Of a DNA stretch of 64,000 bases, positions 33,259 through 44,362 are shown one piece after another. A program made the position numbers and the translations under genes. Origin of the DNA: Acanthosepion lycidas. Lineage: Eukaryota > Mollusca > Cephalopoda > Sepiida > Sepiidae. Position 1 is the stretch's first letter, and the number at the start of each line of letters is the position of its first letter. The notes beneath the pieces are model-generated. The model did not search any database. It saw only the letters and a list, made by a program, of their open reading frames with translations, and had not been told where the DNA came from. The DNA is taken from contig OZ010580.1 of the NCBI GenBank assembly GCA_963932145.1, forward strand, positions 38,255,855 through 38,319,854. The letters are read 5' to 3'.

Positions 33259-33439
33259 CAGGCATCCCTTGATTAATGCATTTTTAATTAGTGCAATAAA
33301 ATCTTTATATACCAAAATTCAATTAGTGCATACATATTATTTAATTAGTGTGGTAAAACATTCTTTAGTTTCGCCATACTAATTGAAAACTGATTGTTTA
33401 TAGTTACTGATGTAAGTCGCACTAATCGAGGGATTCCTG
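33259..33439. mobile_element. Pogo/Tigger-like MITE (181 bp)
   Basis: The left end CAGGCATCCCTTGATTAATG and the right end, read inverted, CAGGAATCCCTCGATTAGTG match closely, with TA duplications at 33257-33258 and 33440-33441. The interior repeats TTAATTAGTG words. CAGGCAT-C-CTCG ends with TA targets are characteristic of pogo-like elements. No transposase sequence is present. Confidence 0.82.
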
Positions 33440-33938
33440 TATATCTTTATCAGTCACACATTCTTATCCCCCTAATTTAAAATAATGAGATGTTCCTTTG
33501 ACACCAATAAGTGAACATGCCTTATGTTAACTACTTAAGAACAAAATATCTTATTGGCAATTAAAGGAAATCAGGCTACTGATATATTGGTTTTGATTTC
33601 TTTTGTTTCATGTTTCAACTTTCTTTGGATATTTTCATCTTTAATGATTTAGAACATAAAATTCATTCTTATATATGATAATTAAATTTTAGAGAAATTT
33701 CTCTGTGGAAAACAATTTCCTCAGCCTAACATCTGGATTTACCTGTATCATTCAGAATTATACTTTACTGCTTACAACATATTGCTAAAAAAATACTTTT
33801 CGTAAAAGGTAATAGCTGAAGTCCCTACTATATTTGCTTCATGCTTAATACCTATAGGTAGATAGTTACTCCCTATAGTGTAGTCACTCATGGGGGTGAC
33901 AGGTTATTCCATTACATCAATAAACAACCTGAGGTGGC

Positions 33939-33963
33939 CTGACAATTGCATCTAGCATGAAAC
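33939..33963 (+). ncRNA. Hammerhead-like motif, 'GTGTTGACTTCAATGT' family
   Basis: CTGACAA (one change from CTGANGA), then TTGCATCTAGCAT, then GAAAC, followed by AGCTTGTCACCTCTAAGTGT and TGACTTCAATGTTCACTT as in the 51529 copy. Confidence 0.35.
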
Positions 33964-33998
33964 AGCTTGTCACCTCTAAGTGTTGACTTCAATGTTCA

Positions 33999-34061
<63 letters not shown>
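33999..34061. repeat. (TA)n microsatellite
   Basis: A TA tract of about 62 bases. Confidence 0.95.
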
Positions 34062-34062
<1 letters not shown>

Positions 34063-34574
34063 AGTAAGAAAGAGAAGAAAAAACTTGATGCAAAAATGTA
34101 TGCACACACACATGCATACATTTCATGAAAGCAAAATATATAGATTTAAAAATATTTTTTATTCAACTTCATATTGTTTATTGATGTAATGGAATAACCT
34201 GTCACCCCATGGGTAACTACACTATAGGTAGTAACTACCTATAAGTATCTGTAAGTCAACAGACTTAAAGATACCAGCTGGGATCCATTGAGTATGACTC
34301 AGACTTACGTGAGAACTACCAAACTTCCAATAGTAGCACTCACTACTGGATTGACTTGCGACGACCTTGTGCATAACTGTTACCTTTATTCTTATTGTAC
34401 TGGTTTTTTACAATAAACCTTTACTTATTTTACCCACCTTGTTTTTCAAGGATATATTCCTATTAGCACGAAATATAACATTTATATAAATTTTTAAAAT
34501 TTTGATTTACTTTCATGGTGTTTATATATGTGTTGAAGATTGCAAGAAACAGAATGCTGCACTTTGGTTTTGTC

Positions 34575-34640
34575 CTCAGTGTACACGTTTATATTTACAT
34601 GCACTCTGTCTCTGATATTGAGCACTGACCTATTCTTTGT
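34575..34640 (+). repeat. Single arm of the 51.3-kb palindrome family
   Basis: GTTTATATTTACATGCACTC and TGTCTCTGATATTGAGCACT match the arm at 51311-51350. Confidence 0.65.
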
Positions 34641-34649
34641 CCTTCTCTT

Positions 34650-34742
34650 CATCCTTTTCTCCATCACACCTCTTTACTCTCACTCCCATTATGTAACCCT
34701 TCTGTACTAGTGGCATCCCACCTTGCTTAGGGTGAAATACTT
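34650..34742 (+). mobile_element. Jockey/CR1-like LINE 3' terminus (short)
   Basis: GTACTAGTGGCATCCCACCT followed by GCTTAGGGTGAAAT and an A-run is the family's 3' end. Confidence 0.6.
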
Positions 34743-34871
34743 AAAAAAACAAAAAAAATACCTGATGTTTGCGTGAATATGAATGAAACTTTTAGTTATG
34801 GTGGTCATTGTTCACTCAAAGAAATTATTTAGAAAATGATATATATTTGATTAAAATTTGCTCTTTTTATG

Positions 34872-35165
34872 GAGGAATACCAGATACTGTAAGCTTGGAT
34901 GTACAACTGGTGGTATAAGGGATAATGGCTCAGAATTTTTAATCCCAGAGACAAGTTCCAGTATCTTGTTGGATTCATTATATTCACTTATGTGCAGTAC
35001 ACTTGGGAAAGATAAGAATTCACAGCTTTTCCCCCCAGCTATGGGTTAATTAGTAAGACTTGTTTCACAAAACCATTATCTCCCCTCTAAAAAATTCTTA
35101 CAATCTAAAAAATATTTTCTGGCTTTAAATAACCTGCATTTGATAGAAAATGAAACAATTAATCA
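34872..35165 (+). mobile_element. 5S/tRNA chimeric SINE, nearly complete except the 5S 5' part
   Basis: It starts within the 5S-like head (GGAATACCAGATACTGTAAG), then the tRNA-like part, body (CCCAGCTATGGGTTAATTAG) and tail (TTCTGGCTTTAAATAACCTG). Confidence 0.8.
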
Positions 35166-35464
35166 ATTAAATATTTCTTAAAACATTTGAAACTTTTACT
35201 GTAAAGTTCGAACCAGAGAATTTAAAAATCCCAATTTGAATAATTTAAAATATTACAATGAATAAAGTAAACTTATTCTGTTTAACATATTCTGATAAGT
35301 ATTTATCAAAATTTTGGCAATTCTTCAAAGGTCAATTGCATAAATATGGATTCATGATCAAACATATTTTTAAGAATCTACACTCATAGAGCTGTTTGGA
35401 AAATAAACAATCAGACTTTGTGATATTCTGAAAAAATTTTATCAGCTGCAAGAGAGATATGAAG

Positions 35465-35745
35465 ATAGAGTGATGGATAGTGGCTCAGAATGTGAAATCA
35501 GAGAGCTAAGTTCAAATCCCACTCAGGTTCATTACATTATCTTACTAGCAAATCCAAGTCTTCCCCTCAGACTTGCGTTAAATAGTAGGACTTGTATCTT
35601 GAAAAAACATTTTTATTCTCTAAAACTGCTAAAGCAATCTTCACTCATAAAAAAATAAAAGAATTATTCTTACAATCTAAAATATGTTTCGACTTTAAAT
35701 AACCCACAAAGGGTTGATAAACCATAAAAATCAAATAAGATCACT
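35465..35745 (+). mobile_element. 5S/tRNA chimeric SINE, tRNA-like part to tail
   Basis: GTGATGGATAGTGGCTCAGA ... AAGTTCAAATCCCACTC (box B) is followed by body and tail ending AGGGTTGATAAACCATAAAA. The 5S head is absent. Confidence 0.8.
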
Positions 35746-35749
35746 CAAC

Positions 35750-36600
35750 CATTACATGAGAAATTGATTTATTTTTATTAGTCACATAATAACTGGTCAT
35801 TGTGAATGACAGGCATAGATGCCTCTTGAGTTATGATTTAGGTTCAAATAAGCCTATCATAAAGTGAAAAACATCATATCAAAAATGACATCTATTATCT
35901 TGAGCTTTGCCTCCAAGTTAATAGAATTCCTATTTTTTTTTCTTTTAACAACCAACAGAAGATGCACTTGGGCATTTAATGAACATTCAAATGGGCTTTG
36001 AAAATCCAATAAAAAAAACACACGATAAAAAACATTGTCATATGCAGTTGAACACTGGCAGATGTTAATGCTCACAGTTGCTTGTGTGACTGCAGGCTGG
36101 GTGACTGCAGGCTGGGTGACTGCTGCTGCTGCTACTGCCTTGCAGCATTAGTAGAAATATCATACAGCAATATTCAGCCTGTATGGTATTGCTTGCCAGT
36201 GGAAAAAATAAAGATTTAAGTGTTGCATAACTAACAAATGCTTATTGAACAGATATAATGGTTACAGATTTTATAATAAATCATAAATTTCAAATGGTTA
36301 GTAATATCATTTACTTATTATAATTAGTTATGGTTGTATTTTAATTCACTCTACCAAAACTAAAGAGTCTTTTTTTATATATACATATATGTGTGTGTGT
36401 GTGTGAATGTGTGAACATACATACACAGGCACCAAGGCATGTACATATGTTAGTCTTTTTTTTCCTTTGTTTCATTCTAACATGAGGAAGCCAAAGAGAG
36501 CAGATCCTCTGGCAAAATGTGTCATTAATAAATTTTCCACTTAGTCTCATCATTTTCATCAATTACTTTATAAATAATAATTACAATAATAAGTAATACA
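35750..36600. other. AT-rich DNA with a small duplicated 16-bp word and (CTG)n
   Basis: GACTGCAGGCTGGGTGACTG occurs as two direct units at 36090-36120, followed by a short (CTG)n run. No gene is seen. Confidence 0.5.
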
Positions 36601-36606
36601 TTAAAT

Positions 36607-36635
36607 AAAATACACACACACACACACACACATAC

Positions 36636-36684
<49 letters not shown>
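36607..36684. repeat. (CA)n(TA)n microsatellite
   Basis: CA and TA tracts in series. Confidence 0.95.
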
Positions 36685-36686
<2 letters not shown>

Positions 36687-36924
36687 ACTCTACCATCATT
36701 TTTTTTTAAGTATGAGGTTCCAGCATCTCAGTTCTTCAATCTGGACAGCCAGACTGTCGGCACAAAGGATTTGATTATAGTGGGGTCATGGGCTGTGCAG
36801 AATCAACCACACTTTTTGGAAGAGCCAAATACAGAGAACTGTTGCACAGCATGCCATAATTTCCCCAAATGACCATCCTCAGGTTTTAAATTCAGAGTTA
36901 TACTTCTCCTAGACTGGTTGCAAT

Positions 36925-37072
36925 CCAAGGCTATAGGACCCATTTTGTCCTGCTATTTAACCATAACTGGGGGAGAAGAGATGGATTCACACTTTTTTTA
37001 AGTTTATTTGTTCATAAGTAAATGTAAAGTACTTAACTGGAATGCTATCCATTATTCTATTGAGCCACTAAT
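36925..37072 (-). mobile_element. 5S/tRNA chimeric SINE body fragment
   Basis: The plus strand shows ATTTAACCATAACTGGGGGA, GGATTCACAC and the AAGTAAATGTAA region in the inverted order of the body. The promoter part is mostly lost. Confidence 0.6.
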
Positions 37073-37234
37073 ACAAACACACACACACACATATATTCAA
37101 ACAAGTTTTATTATACTTAACTAACACAGTCTGTGCATTGAATTTCTTGTTGGATTTTGTATATTAGTATTGAAATTTGGGATATACTGTCCAAATTTCA
37201 TGTTTGTCCTGTTTTTCTGTTGAATCAACTTTGC

Positions 37235-37665
37235 CCCAAGCAAGTTAATAAAGCCACTAAGACACAAGGGATTACTAGGTGTGGAAGAATTAAAAACAGA
37301 AATACTACTAAAGCATGAGAATAAAAAAAGAGTAATCAGGGGACAGTAGATAGCAATTGGCATACATTTTTGAAGATTAAAGTTGGCTGGAAAGCATGAA
37401 GCCAGAATGGAGTTCCACAAATGAGAGGTGTGAGAAAAGAAACTGTTAGCAGAGAATTTATGGTTACATCTATTCAACTCAACTGTAAATTGATGGAACT
37501 TTGTCACTAGTCTAGTACTGCACTTAAATTCAAAAAGTTTAGGTACCATAGAAAAAAGCTTATTCAGACAATTACTATGAAAGTATTTATAGAAAAGGCA
37601 CAGGGAGGCAACCTTATGGCCGTGGGAAAGTGACTGAAGCCGAGATGCCAGGACCAATAATATTG
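37235..37665 (-). mobile_element. Jockey/CR1-like LINE C-terminal coding end and 3' UTR
   Basis: The longest LINE frame in the window (178 codons, 37657-37121) reads LSHGHKVASLCLFYKYFHSN, then ELNRCNHKFSANSFFSHTSH and LWNSILASCFPANFNLQK. This is the C-terminal block after the reverse transcriptase of this LINE class. The frame then runs into 3' UTR. It lacks the RT itself, so it is not functional. It is the best reference copy for the other fragments listed. Confidence 0.8.
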
Positions 37666-38087
37666 CTTAATAATATAGTTTATCATTTCTGTTGTCAATG
37701 AAAAATTTGTTATTACTTGCCATGAATCACATTTATCAAGTTTGATTATAACAACAAATGACGATATCAGTCTGAGTATAAATAATATAAAATTAATTCT
37801 AAAAGTTCATCTTTAATATTTATCTATTTTTTGCAAAATATTAATTTCCAAGACATGTCTATGAAGTACAAAGAATATATTTTGCAACACACATAAGAAA
37901 TTATTGAAATTTCATCTTGGGGAAGGTTATTTACACCATTAAAAATAAACTGAAATTTGTAAATTAACCATCATATTTTAAAATTTTTCTTACCTAAATT
38001 TTTTTAGCAAATTTTTTGTGCACTTGTGAATATTGATGTTTGCCAGTTTCCATGGTTTTGAATTTGTAATTGTTCTACTATACTGAC

Positions 38088-38278
38088 AACCAGCCAAGGC
38101 TGAAGAGCCCAGTTTACATTACTATTTAACCTATAGCTAGTAGTTGGAGAAAGAGTAGATTCATGCTTTTTCCATGGGTATTTGTGCCAAAAGTGAATGC
38201 AACAGACTCAGCCAGAACTTGAACACAGTTTGACAATTCCACTTTTAATGCTGATAACCATTACATTATCCGCACTTT
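38088..38278 (-). mobile_element. 5S/tRNA chimeric SINE fragment, diverged
   Basis: CTATTTAACCTATAGCTAGT, GGTATTTGTGCCAAAAGTGA and ACCATTACATTATCCGCAC keep the inverted order of body and tRNA-like part. Identity is low. Confidence 0.55.
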
Positions 38279-38519
38279 CTATATAGTATCCATTGAAAAT
38301 GAAGAAAGGAATTTCCAGCAATCATTATTTCTAACTGACAAGGACAATTATAAAAGATCCTACACAAAATGTTCAAGGAACTTCAACTGTGCAACCAAAC
38401 TGAATGATTTTTTGCTATTACTCTTTATAATATATATGTGTACAGCATCTTGTGTGTATGTATGCATGTGTTTTTACCAACCCTTGTATATGTGCATGCT
38501 AATAGACATACATGTACAT

Positions 38520-38523
<4 letters not shown>

Positions 38524-38568
<45 letters not shown>
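38524..38568. repeat. (TA)n microsatellite
   Basis: A pure TA tract. Confidence 0.95.
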
Positions 38569-38569
<1 letters not shown>

Positions 38570-40020
38570 TACCTCCAAAGAAAACCAATACCTTTAGGTT
38601 TAAGATTAATTTTTAAAAAATTAAAAACCTATCTTGAATCTTTTATTTTTGTTTTAATTTCAAGCTAATAGATTAAATTTAATATTCCTAATGAGAAAAA
38701 TACTTTGCTACATTTTTTTTAAATCGATAAAAATGGTTGATTTTAGACATATTTACAAATATGTCAACATGACATAATGCTCTCTTAAAAAATCTTTCAA
38801 AAATAAAATACACTTTTCTGAAACTTTATTTGAGGAAGATTAGCTGAATTAAAGTTTAATTAATCTGATTTAAAATAAATATTAATTTTCACTTAAAAAA
38901 TTTAAAAAAAAACATTTTTTAACATTAAGGTGGATGATTTGATGAGGTGTTGACAACTATCTCAGTAGACTTATGTTTAGGGATTTTTTCCTACAGTGGA
39001 CATATCTGTAAAATTACTTGACAAATATAGCATGAGTGCTTTTTTATATAATTTTTTAACTACCCAATAAGTTTTAAAATTTAGGAAAATATTCTAAGTA
39101 ATCTAAAAGTTTATCGATTTTTAGATACTTTGGCTTTAAATTTACTACAGGTACTGCTCTTATTTTCTGTTTTTTATGGATTTACAAAAATCAGCATGTT
39201 TTTTCATTTATGATTAGTAAATAAAGTTTTACTTGATAAAAATATCACCTAACCTGTACAAATTAATACAGAATTTTAAAAGATTTAAAATTTTATAAAT
39301 TATTCTAATTAAAGTTAAAATAAAATGAAAACAATTTTTGTAAAATTTCATTATTCATCGAAATTTTTTTTTCTTAAAACCTATTTTCTTAATATATCTT
39401 ATTCAGAAAAGCAATTAAAATCTTTTCTAGTTAAATAATTTTATTTTATTTTTTTATTTTACAATTCAGAATTGATTTTCAGTAACTGGGGGTCCTGTTA
39501 TACAAAAAAAGATTAATTATTTTAAATCTCCAAGGAGTTCTGTGTATAACTAATATAAACATTAAGTGGTACAAAAATCAATTTCTTGAAATTTCATAAA
39601 ATTAAATGCATGGAAGTAACAGATGTAAAAGAAGATTATTGTACCAAGATTTTCTAAAAAAGAAGTATTTCTAAATTAATTTCATTCATTTGTGAATCAG
39701 TTTTGAAAGTTTCATTAAAATCTGACACTTATTTGATATTTGCAAGAATTTCCAAAACAATGTGTTTTTCACTTCAAAAAAAAAAAAGTCTAAAGTTTCC
39801 TATACTAATTTCTGGTCTTCCACTGATGCAAGAAAAACAAATTTTTTAACCAAAATTGCCAAGCTTCAAAAAAGGATTAAAAATATAATTTAATAATCAA
39901 AAATCTTTTGGTCATTCCTCTTAATGATAACAAAGATTTTGTTGATAAAATTTTGTTTTTATTAAGTTTGGGGTATTTTTTCGTCATGTAGGCTCAATTG
40001 CTGGTGATTTTTTTAAGGTA
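38570..40020. other. Very AT-rich DNA, no gene or repeat recognised
   Basis: There is no ORF above 60 codons and no SINE or LINE signature. A and T homopolymers are frequent. Confidence 0.5.
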
Positions 40021-40088
40021 ACTATATATATATATATATATATGTGATAACATAAACAACAAATAGTAAACGTTTATCAATCTTACAT

Positions 40089-40162
40089 GTTTCTCTTTTA
40101 TTAAAGGTTCATCAGCAAATGAGATATCTCATTTGCTGATGAAACTTTAATAAAAGTGAAAC
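40089..40162. ncRNA. Back-to-back pair of hammerhead-like motifs (palindrome)
   Basis: The minus-strand motif at 40089-40115 (CTGATGA...GAAACATG) and the plus-strand motif at 40136-40162 (CTGATGA, A, ACTTT-AAT-AAAAGT, GAAAC) are joined by AGCAAATGAGATATCTCATTTGCT, a perfect palindrome spanning the junction. The plus-strand copy has a five- to six-pair stem. (TA)n tracts lie at 40024-40043 and 40226-40281. Confidence 0.45.
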
Positions 40163-40222
40163 CTTTTAGAATGATAAACATTTTCTGTTTGTTCTTTATC
40201 TTATCGTCTGTTGATTTCCAAT

Positions 40223-40225
<3 letters not shown>

Positions 40226-40281
<56 letters not shown>
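40226..40281. repeat. (TA)n microsatellite
   Basis: A pure TA tract. Confidence 0.95.
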
Positions 40282-40282
<1 letters not shown>

Positions 40283-40496
40283 TGTTTTTAGTACTTGTTT
40301 TTAAATATCACATATGAGAAGATTATTTTTGAGAAAGGTGAAATATACAATCATGGATGTAAATTTACCATGGATGATTTTGATATTAGTACATTTTTGA
40401 CTTAGTAAATTACTTTCTCTTTTAATTAAAGCAGCATCTTTTAATCAAAATTATGCTCAGACTAATTATAATGAAATATGTTTCCATATCTATCTA

Positions 40497-40499
40497 TTA

Positions 40500-40558
<59 letters not shown>
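40497..40558. repeat. (CT)n(TA)n microsatellite
   Basis: A CT run leads into a TA tract. Confidence 0.95.
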
Positions 40559-40559
<1 letters not shown>

Positions 40560-40663
40560 CAAACCTTAATTAAATATGTTCTATTAAGTAGAATAAACAG
40601 GGAGTGTTTCTTCAGGATTTTTTTGATTTTGGTGTCTGTGTACATGAATGTATGAAAGTATAG

Positions 40664-40685
40664 TGTGTGTGTATATGTATGTATG

Positions 40686-40728
<43 letters not shown>

Positions 40729-40745
40729 CATCTGTGTGTGTGTAA
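40664..40745. repeat. (TG)n(TATG)n(TA)n(TG)n microsatellite
   Basis: Compound dinucleotide and tetranucleotide tracts. Confidence 0.95.
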
Positions 40746-40749
40746 GTGT

Positions 40750-43500
40750 GTGCTATCCAATAAGATGAATGTTTAGAGAAAATCTTTTTATGGCTTTAAA
40801 ATTTGGAGGAGATGAAGAAAGGTTTTAGAATTAAAATGTTTTGCCTACTGCATGCCCATTAAAGATGTTTGGACATTTTCATCTACAAAGTAAGAGGAAA
40901 AGACAAGAAAAACACACACACAAAGATGGATTGATGATTATCAATCATATCATATTATGCAACAAAAACAGACTCTCACTGGGACAGGAATTGCATGGTT
41001 GTCTTAAATTATGAATGGCAAATGTTAAGAAAAAATTTTTTTGGCTTACCAAACATCATCCATCATTGTTTAAAAAGTCAGCAAAAAAAAAATCAAGTCT
41101 ACATAACTTTTTGCATTTTTATTTTCTTTTAGAACAGTATATCCAGACTTATATTTACTTGAAGGCTTTAGCAGTTGATTTTTTTGAATAGGACTTAGAA
41201 TATTTTTTCCCCCTACTTCATTATCAGATTTCAGCATCCTAATTCTGTCTGTTTTATTTTAATTTATATTATAATTTTATATTAAATTTTACCCTTAGTA
41301 CTTATTACCCTGGAGACATAATTTTTTCTGATCTTCTCTGAATTAAGATTTCATGAATTAAAAAAACAGTTTACTCAGCTTCTTATTACTATAATCAACC
41401 AAATATAGTTTATTGCTTAAAAGCCTTAGTAAAAATTCAGAAACTAGGAAAGTAGCTTAAATATGAATTATAGATTTTAAACTTCAGTTATCATTTAAAT
41501 GCTTGTCTTTTGGTTTTCTTGCTTTACACAGTGATGGACATTTTGAAACAAAATAGTGACTGCCAGGAATAAATATATTTACTACAAAAATCTAAAATTA
41601 AAAAGATCATCATGGTTAAATCCAGGACAACCTTCAACATCTTAACTTCAACAAAATTTACTATAGAAAAGCAATCTTTTGCTTTTGGTGGAATTCAAAA
41701 GTATTTCTTATTTATAAACTTTCAAATGAAATAAAAACTGTTGCTACATAATGACCTATTGAACAAACAGCCCATTTTAATGTTGCATTGGAATAAAAAA
41801 TATCTTTACCTGAACAAATTAATCAATGGGTGATTTTCTATATAACAGTGATAAGCCACGTGATGTAAATGCAATGCAACAAACATTCATGTAGTTGGAA
41901 TGGGAAGTTTTCCTGTATTCGGCATCATCTTCAGAACTGTTATCTGAATACCATTTGTTTTGCTCCATGTAATATGTTGGCAAATGTTTCCAACAAGTTT
42001 AAAATACTATAAATTCTTAGTAACCATACAAAATTTTATGAAAGTAAAAAAAAAAAACAGACACAAAAAAATACAACTACGGTAAGTGGTATGAAAATAG
42101 AAAAATATGAAAAGAGAAAAATAAAATAAAAAAGTAACCAGTTATTACATTTCAATCCTCAGATCTTGCTCAAGGTAAATAAATGAAATTACTATGTACC
42201 CTGATTAAAAAAGAAAATTTACTTTGATTGATCTTTAATTAATGAGGTATGATAATTAGTTGTCTCATACCATTTATTTCTTCGTTTTTTTGTGTGTTTC
42301 TTTTTCATATCAACTACTTTAGTCATGGTTTTTCTTTTTTATGACTTTTAAAAAAAATTAGGTCCAAAATGGACCTAATTTTTTTATAATGATAATAGAG
42401 TTAAAAATAACAAAGCTTCCTTGAAAAATTCATCAAATCAAAGCTCAAATTGTTATTTTATGACTGAAAACAATTTAACAAAAATGTGGCATGAAGTTAT
42501 AAAAAGTCAATGTTGATAGTTTTATAGCTGAATAATGATGATATGAATTTATCTGAATAATTGAATAAAAGATTTTGTCACAAATATACTAGAATTTTTT
42601 TCTTCTGACTAATATCTGATAGGTGAATTAAGGACAAATAAATCCAAGGAAAATAGTTTGACGATTAAATAAATTGCTAAAAACTTTTCTTACAACCTTA
42701 TATTTTTCCCGATTTTCAATTTAAAAACAAAAAAGGTAAAAGTCTGAACTTCAGCTCTTGACAGAGATTTCATTTAAGTGGAGATTTTCTATAAAAGTCA
42801 CTCTATGCAGAATATCGTCCAATCCTTGGAAATAAAAAAAAAAAAATTAATCATCTCTGTTATTCAAAGGAAAACTCCTGATAACTCTGTGTCAATGCTT
42901 ACTTCCATATTTTAGCAGATTCAAGATGGACATTCCAAATCCCTGATAACATCTTATTTCTCAGACTTTCCAATAAAAAAAAGGAATTAATTCAGTTATT
43001 CAGAACTCAACGACTATATGCTTGTTATCTTTATAAAGATGTATGCTGTGCACAGAAATAGACAGTTGAGAGTTATGAAGATATACGCTTTGAAGCAAAA
43101 TGCTATGAAGGTACTTTGTCAGATTAATATGAGAGAGTATAAATAAACTGGACATGTTATTATTTATTGAACAACAAAAAGAAGAGAAATTCAACTTCTC
43201 TTGTGTAGTTCTATTAAAATCTTTTACATTACTTGTGCAGTGAATGTCCAACAGCTAAAAACAGACTTCAAACATGTTTCCAATGCAGAGCCCTTCTAGA
43301 CTAAAATTGTTTTCCCATGAAGGCAGTAAAAATAGTGTCAAGATTTGTCCTTTTTCTGCATTTTTCCCGTCATGCTGAAATAAGACTATTAATCTAACAA
43401 TGGAATTGGCCCGCTTGTATTATTAGAAGACTTATATTTCAGTTATTTTATTAGGTGTTGTCACTTCATAATGAGCATCTGTTTTAGTTTAACCATAAAC
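40750..43500. other. Long AT-rich stretch with no recognised gene
   Basis: Only short ORFs occur. I noted a perfect short palindrome at 42351-42385 and a weak CTGAAGA...AAAAC motif on the minus strand at 41907-41934. No SINE, LINE or MITE core is seen. Confidence 0.5.
42351..42385. repeat. Perfect 15-bp inverted repeat
   Basis: AAAAAAATTAGGTCC, a five-base loop AAAAT, then GGACCTAATTTTTTT. It could be a MITE remnant or a chance hairpin. Confidence 0.7.
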
Positions 43501-43762
43501 AAATAAAAATCACACACACACACACACACACACTGTATTTAAGCAACAATCATTCATCTCCAAACCATTATCAACATAAACACTTCACAAACTGTCTCTC
43601 CACTTTCTTTCCCTGAAAATGGCCAACAATAGTTAAAGGTATTTGGAACATTACACATAAATTTCACAAGTTCCTTTATAAGATTCCAACAAACATTAAA
43701 TGGCTTATTTGACATTAAGAGAAATTCACAAAATGGCTTAATGCATATTTCTTTGTTCTATT

Positions 43763-43765
<3 letters not shown>

Positions 43766-43815
<50 letters not shown>
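43766..43815. repeat. (TA)n microsatellite
   Basis: A TA tract directly abutting the SINE fragment at 43816. Confidence 0.95.
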
Positions 43816-43820
<5 letters not shown>

Positions 43821-43880
43821 GGGTTTCAATCTGGCTTGAAGCAATCAGACATTTACCCACACCGAAGCATTACACATTGT
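43816..43880 (-). mobile_element. tRNA-like SINE fragment beside (TA)n
   Basis: The plus-strand string GGTTTCAATCTGGCTTGAAG followed by CAATCAGACATTTACCCACA is the inverted tRNA-like head also found at 3805, 25404 and 44305. Confidence 0.6.
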
Positions 43881-44195
43881 TTTCAAGCTCTGGCTTGAGG
43901 GATTGGCTACATATGTTACACAGCAAGATTGTGCACCTTCATGTAGCCCATCTGATCTGAGAGTCACTGGAAAAAATTTTCCTGACAATTTCATCCCAAA
44001 TATATGTTGTCCGATCCCCCTTGATTTAAATCCTTGAAACTCCTCCTTCTGGGGTTTTGTCAAAAAGGAGACCAAGCAGCATTTTCGTAATACCAAAGGA
44101 TCACTGACAGGTACCATCATGGTTATGATAGCCAACAAGAATAGGAACCACTTCATCAGGACAAGTAGTTTCTTCTGAGGCTGTATCGTGTTCAT
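43845..44195 (-). CDS. Hypothetical ORF, possible secreted protein (doubtful)
   Basis: This minus-strand frame of 116 codons has an internal Met followed by KWFLFLLAIITMMVPVSD, which looks like a signal peptide, then a ~75-residue part with CC, CC and a single Cys. The DNA is noticeably less AT-rich than its surroundings. Against a real gene, the last codons run into a tRNA-like SINE fragment, an upstream Met exists (MNTIQPQKK), and no homologue is recognised. Another frame also has coding-like stretches (LVGYHNHDGT, KGDRTTYIWDEIV). It could be a decayed repeat or the end of a retrocopy. Confidence 0.18.
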   Translation of the reverse strand: MNTIQPQKKLLVLMKWFLFLLAIITMMVPVSDPLVLRKCCLVSFLTKPQKEEFQGFKSRGIGQHIFGMKLSGKFFPVTLRSDGLHEGAQSCCVTYVANPSSQSLKTMCNASVWVNV

Positions 44196-44304
44196 CCTTG
44201 AGGCTGAATTACTACTGAATAAAATTTTTCTTTGTTTCTAAGTGGAAGATATACAATTTTTCTTTGAAAATATCCTGTTTTTTTTTTTTGTATATATTTT
44301 TTAA

Positions 44305-44362
44305 ATATATATAATCAGGTTTTGATCCCGGCTTGAAGCAACTGGATGTCTAGCCATACTGA
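44305..44362 (-). mobile_element. tRNA-like SINE fragment beside TA-rich DNA
   Basis: ATCAGGTTTTGATCCCGGCT and TGAAGCAACTGGATGTCTAG match the inverted tRNA-like head family. TA-rich sequence lies immediately upstream. Confidence 0.6.

Larger units (their letters stand above)
33838..34250. repeat. Long inverted repeat with about 85-bp arms around a (TA)n core
   Basis: The left arm 33838-33930 (GTAGTCACTCATGGGGGTGA, CAGGTTATTCCATTACATCA) is mirrored at 34168-34250. Between the arms lie the motif at 33939-33963, GTGTTGACTTCAATGTTCAC, the (TA)n tract at 33999-34061 and unrelated DNA. Confidence 0.85.

Noticed and set aside
33890-34440. LTR retrotransposon with AATAAA near 34410
   Set aside because: No matching TG...CA ends or target duplication could be found. 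The inverted-repeat description explains the sequence better.
37121-37657. 178-codon minus-strand ORF as a host gene
   Set aside because: Its sequence matches the C-terminal block of a LINE that recurs about ten times in the window and runs into LINE 3' UTR.
41907-41934. Minus-strand CTGAAGA...AAAAC as a hammerhead-like motif
   Set aside because: The second box is degenerate and no stem forms between the boxes.
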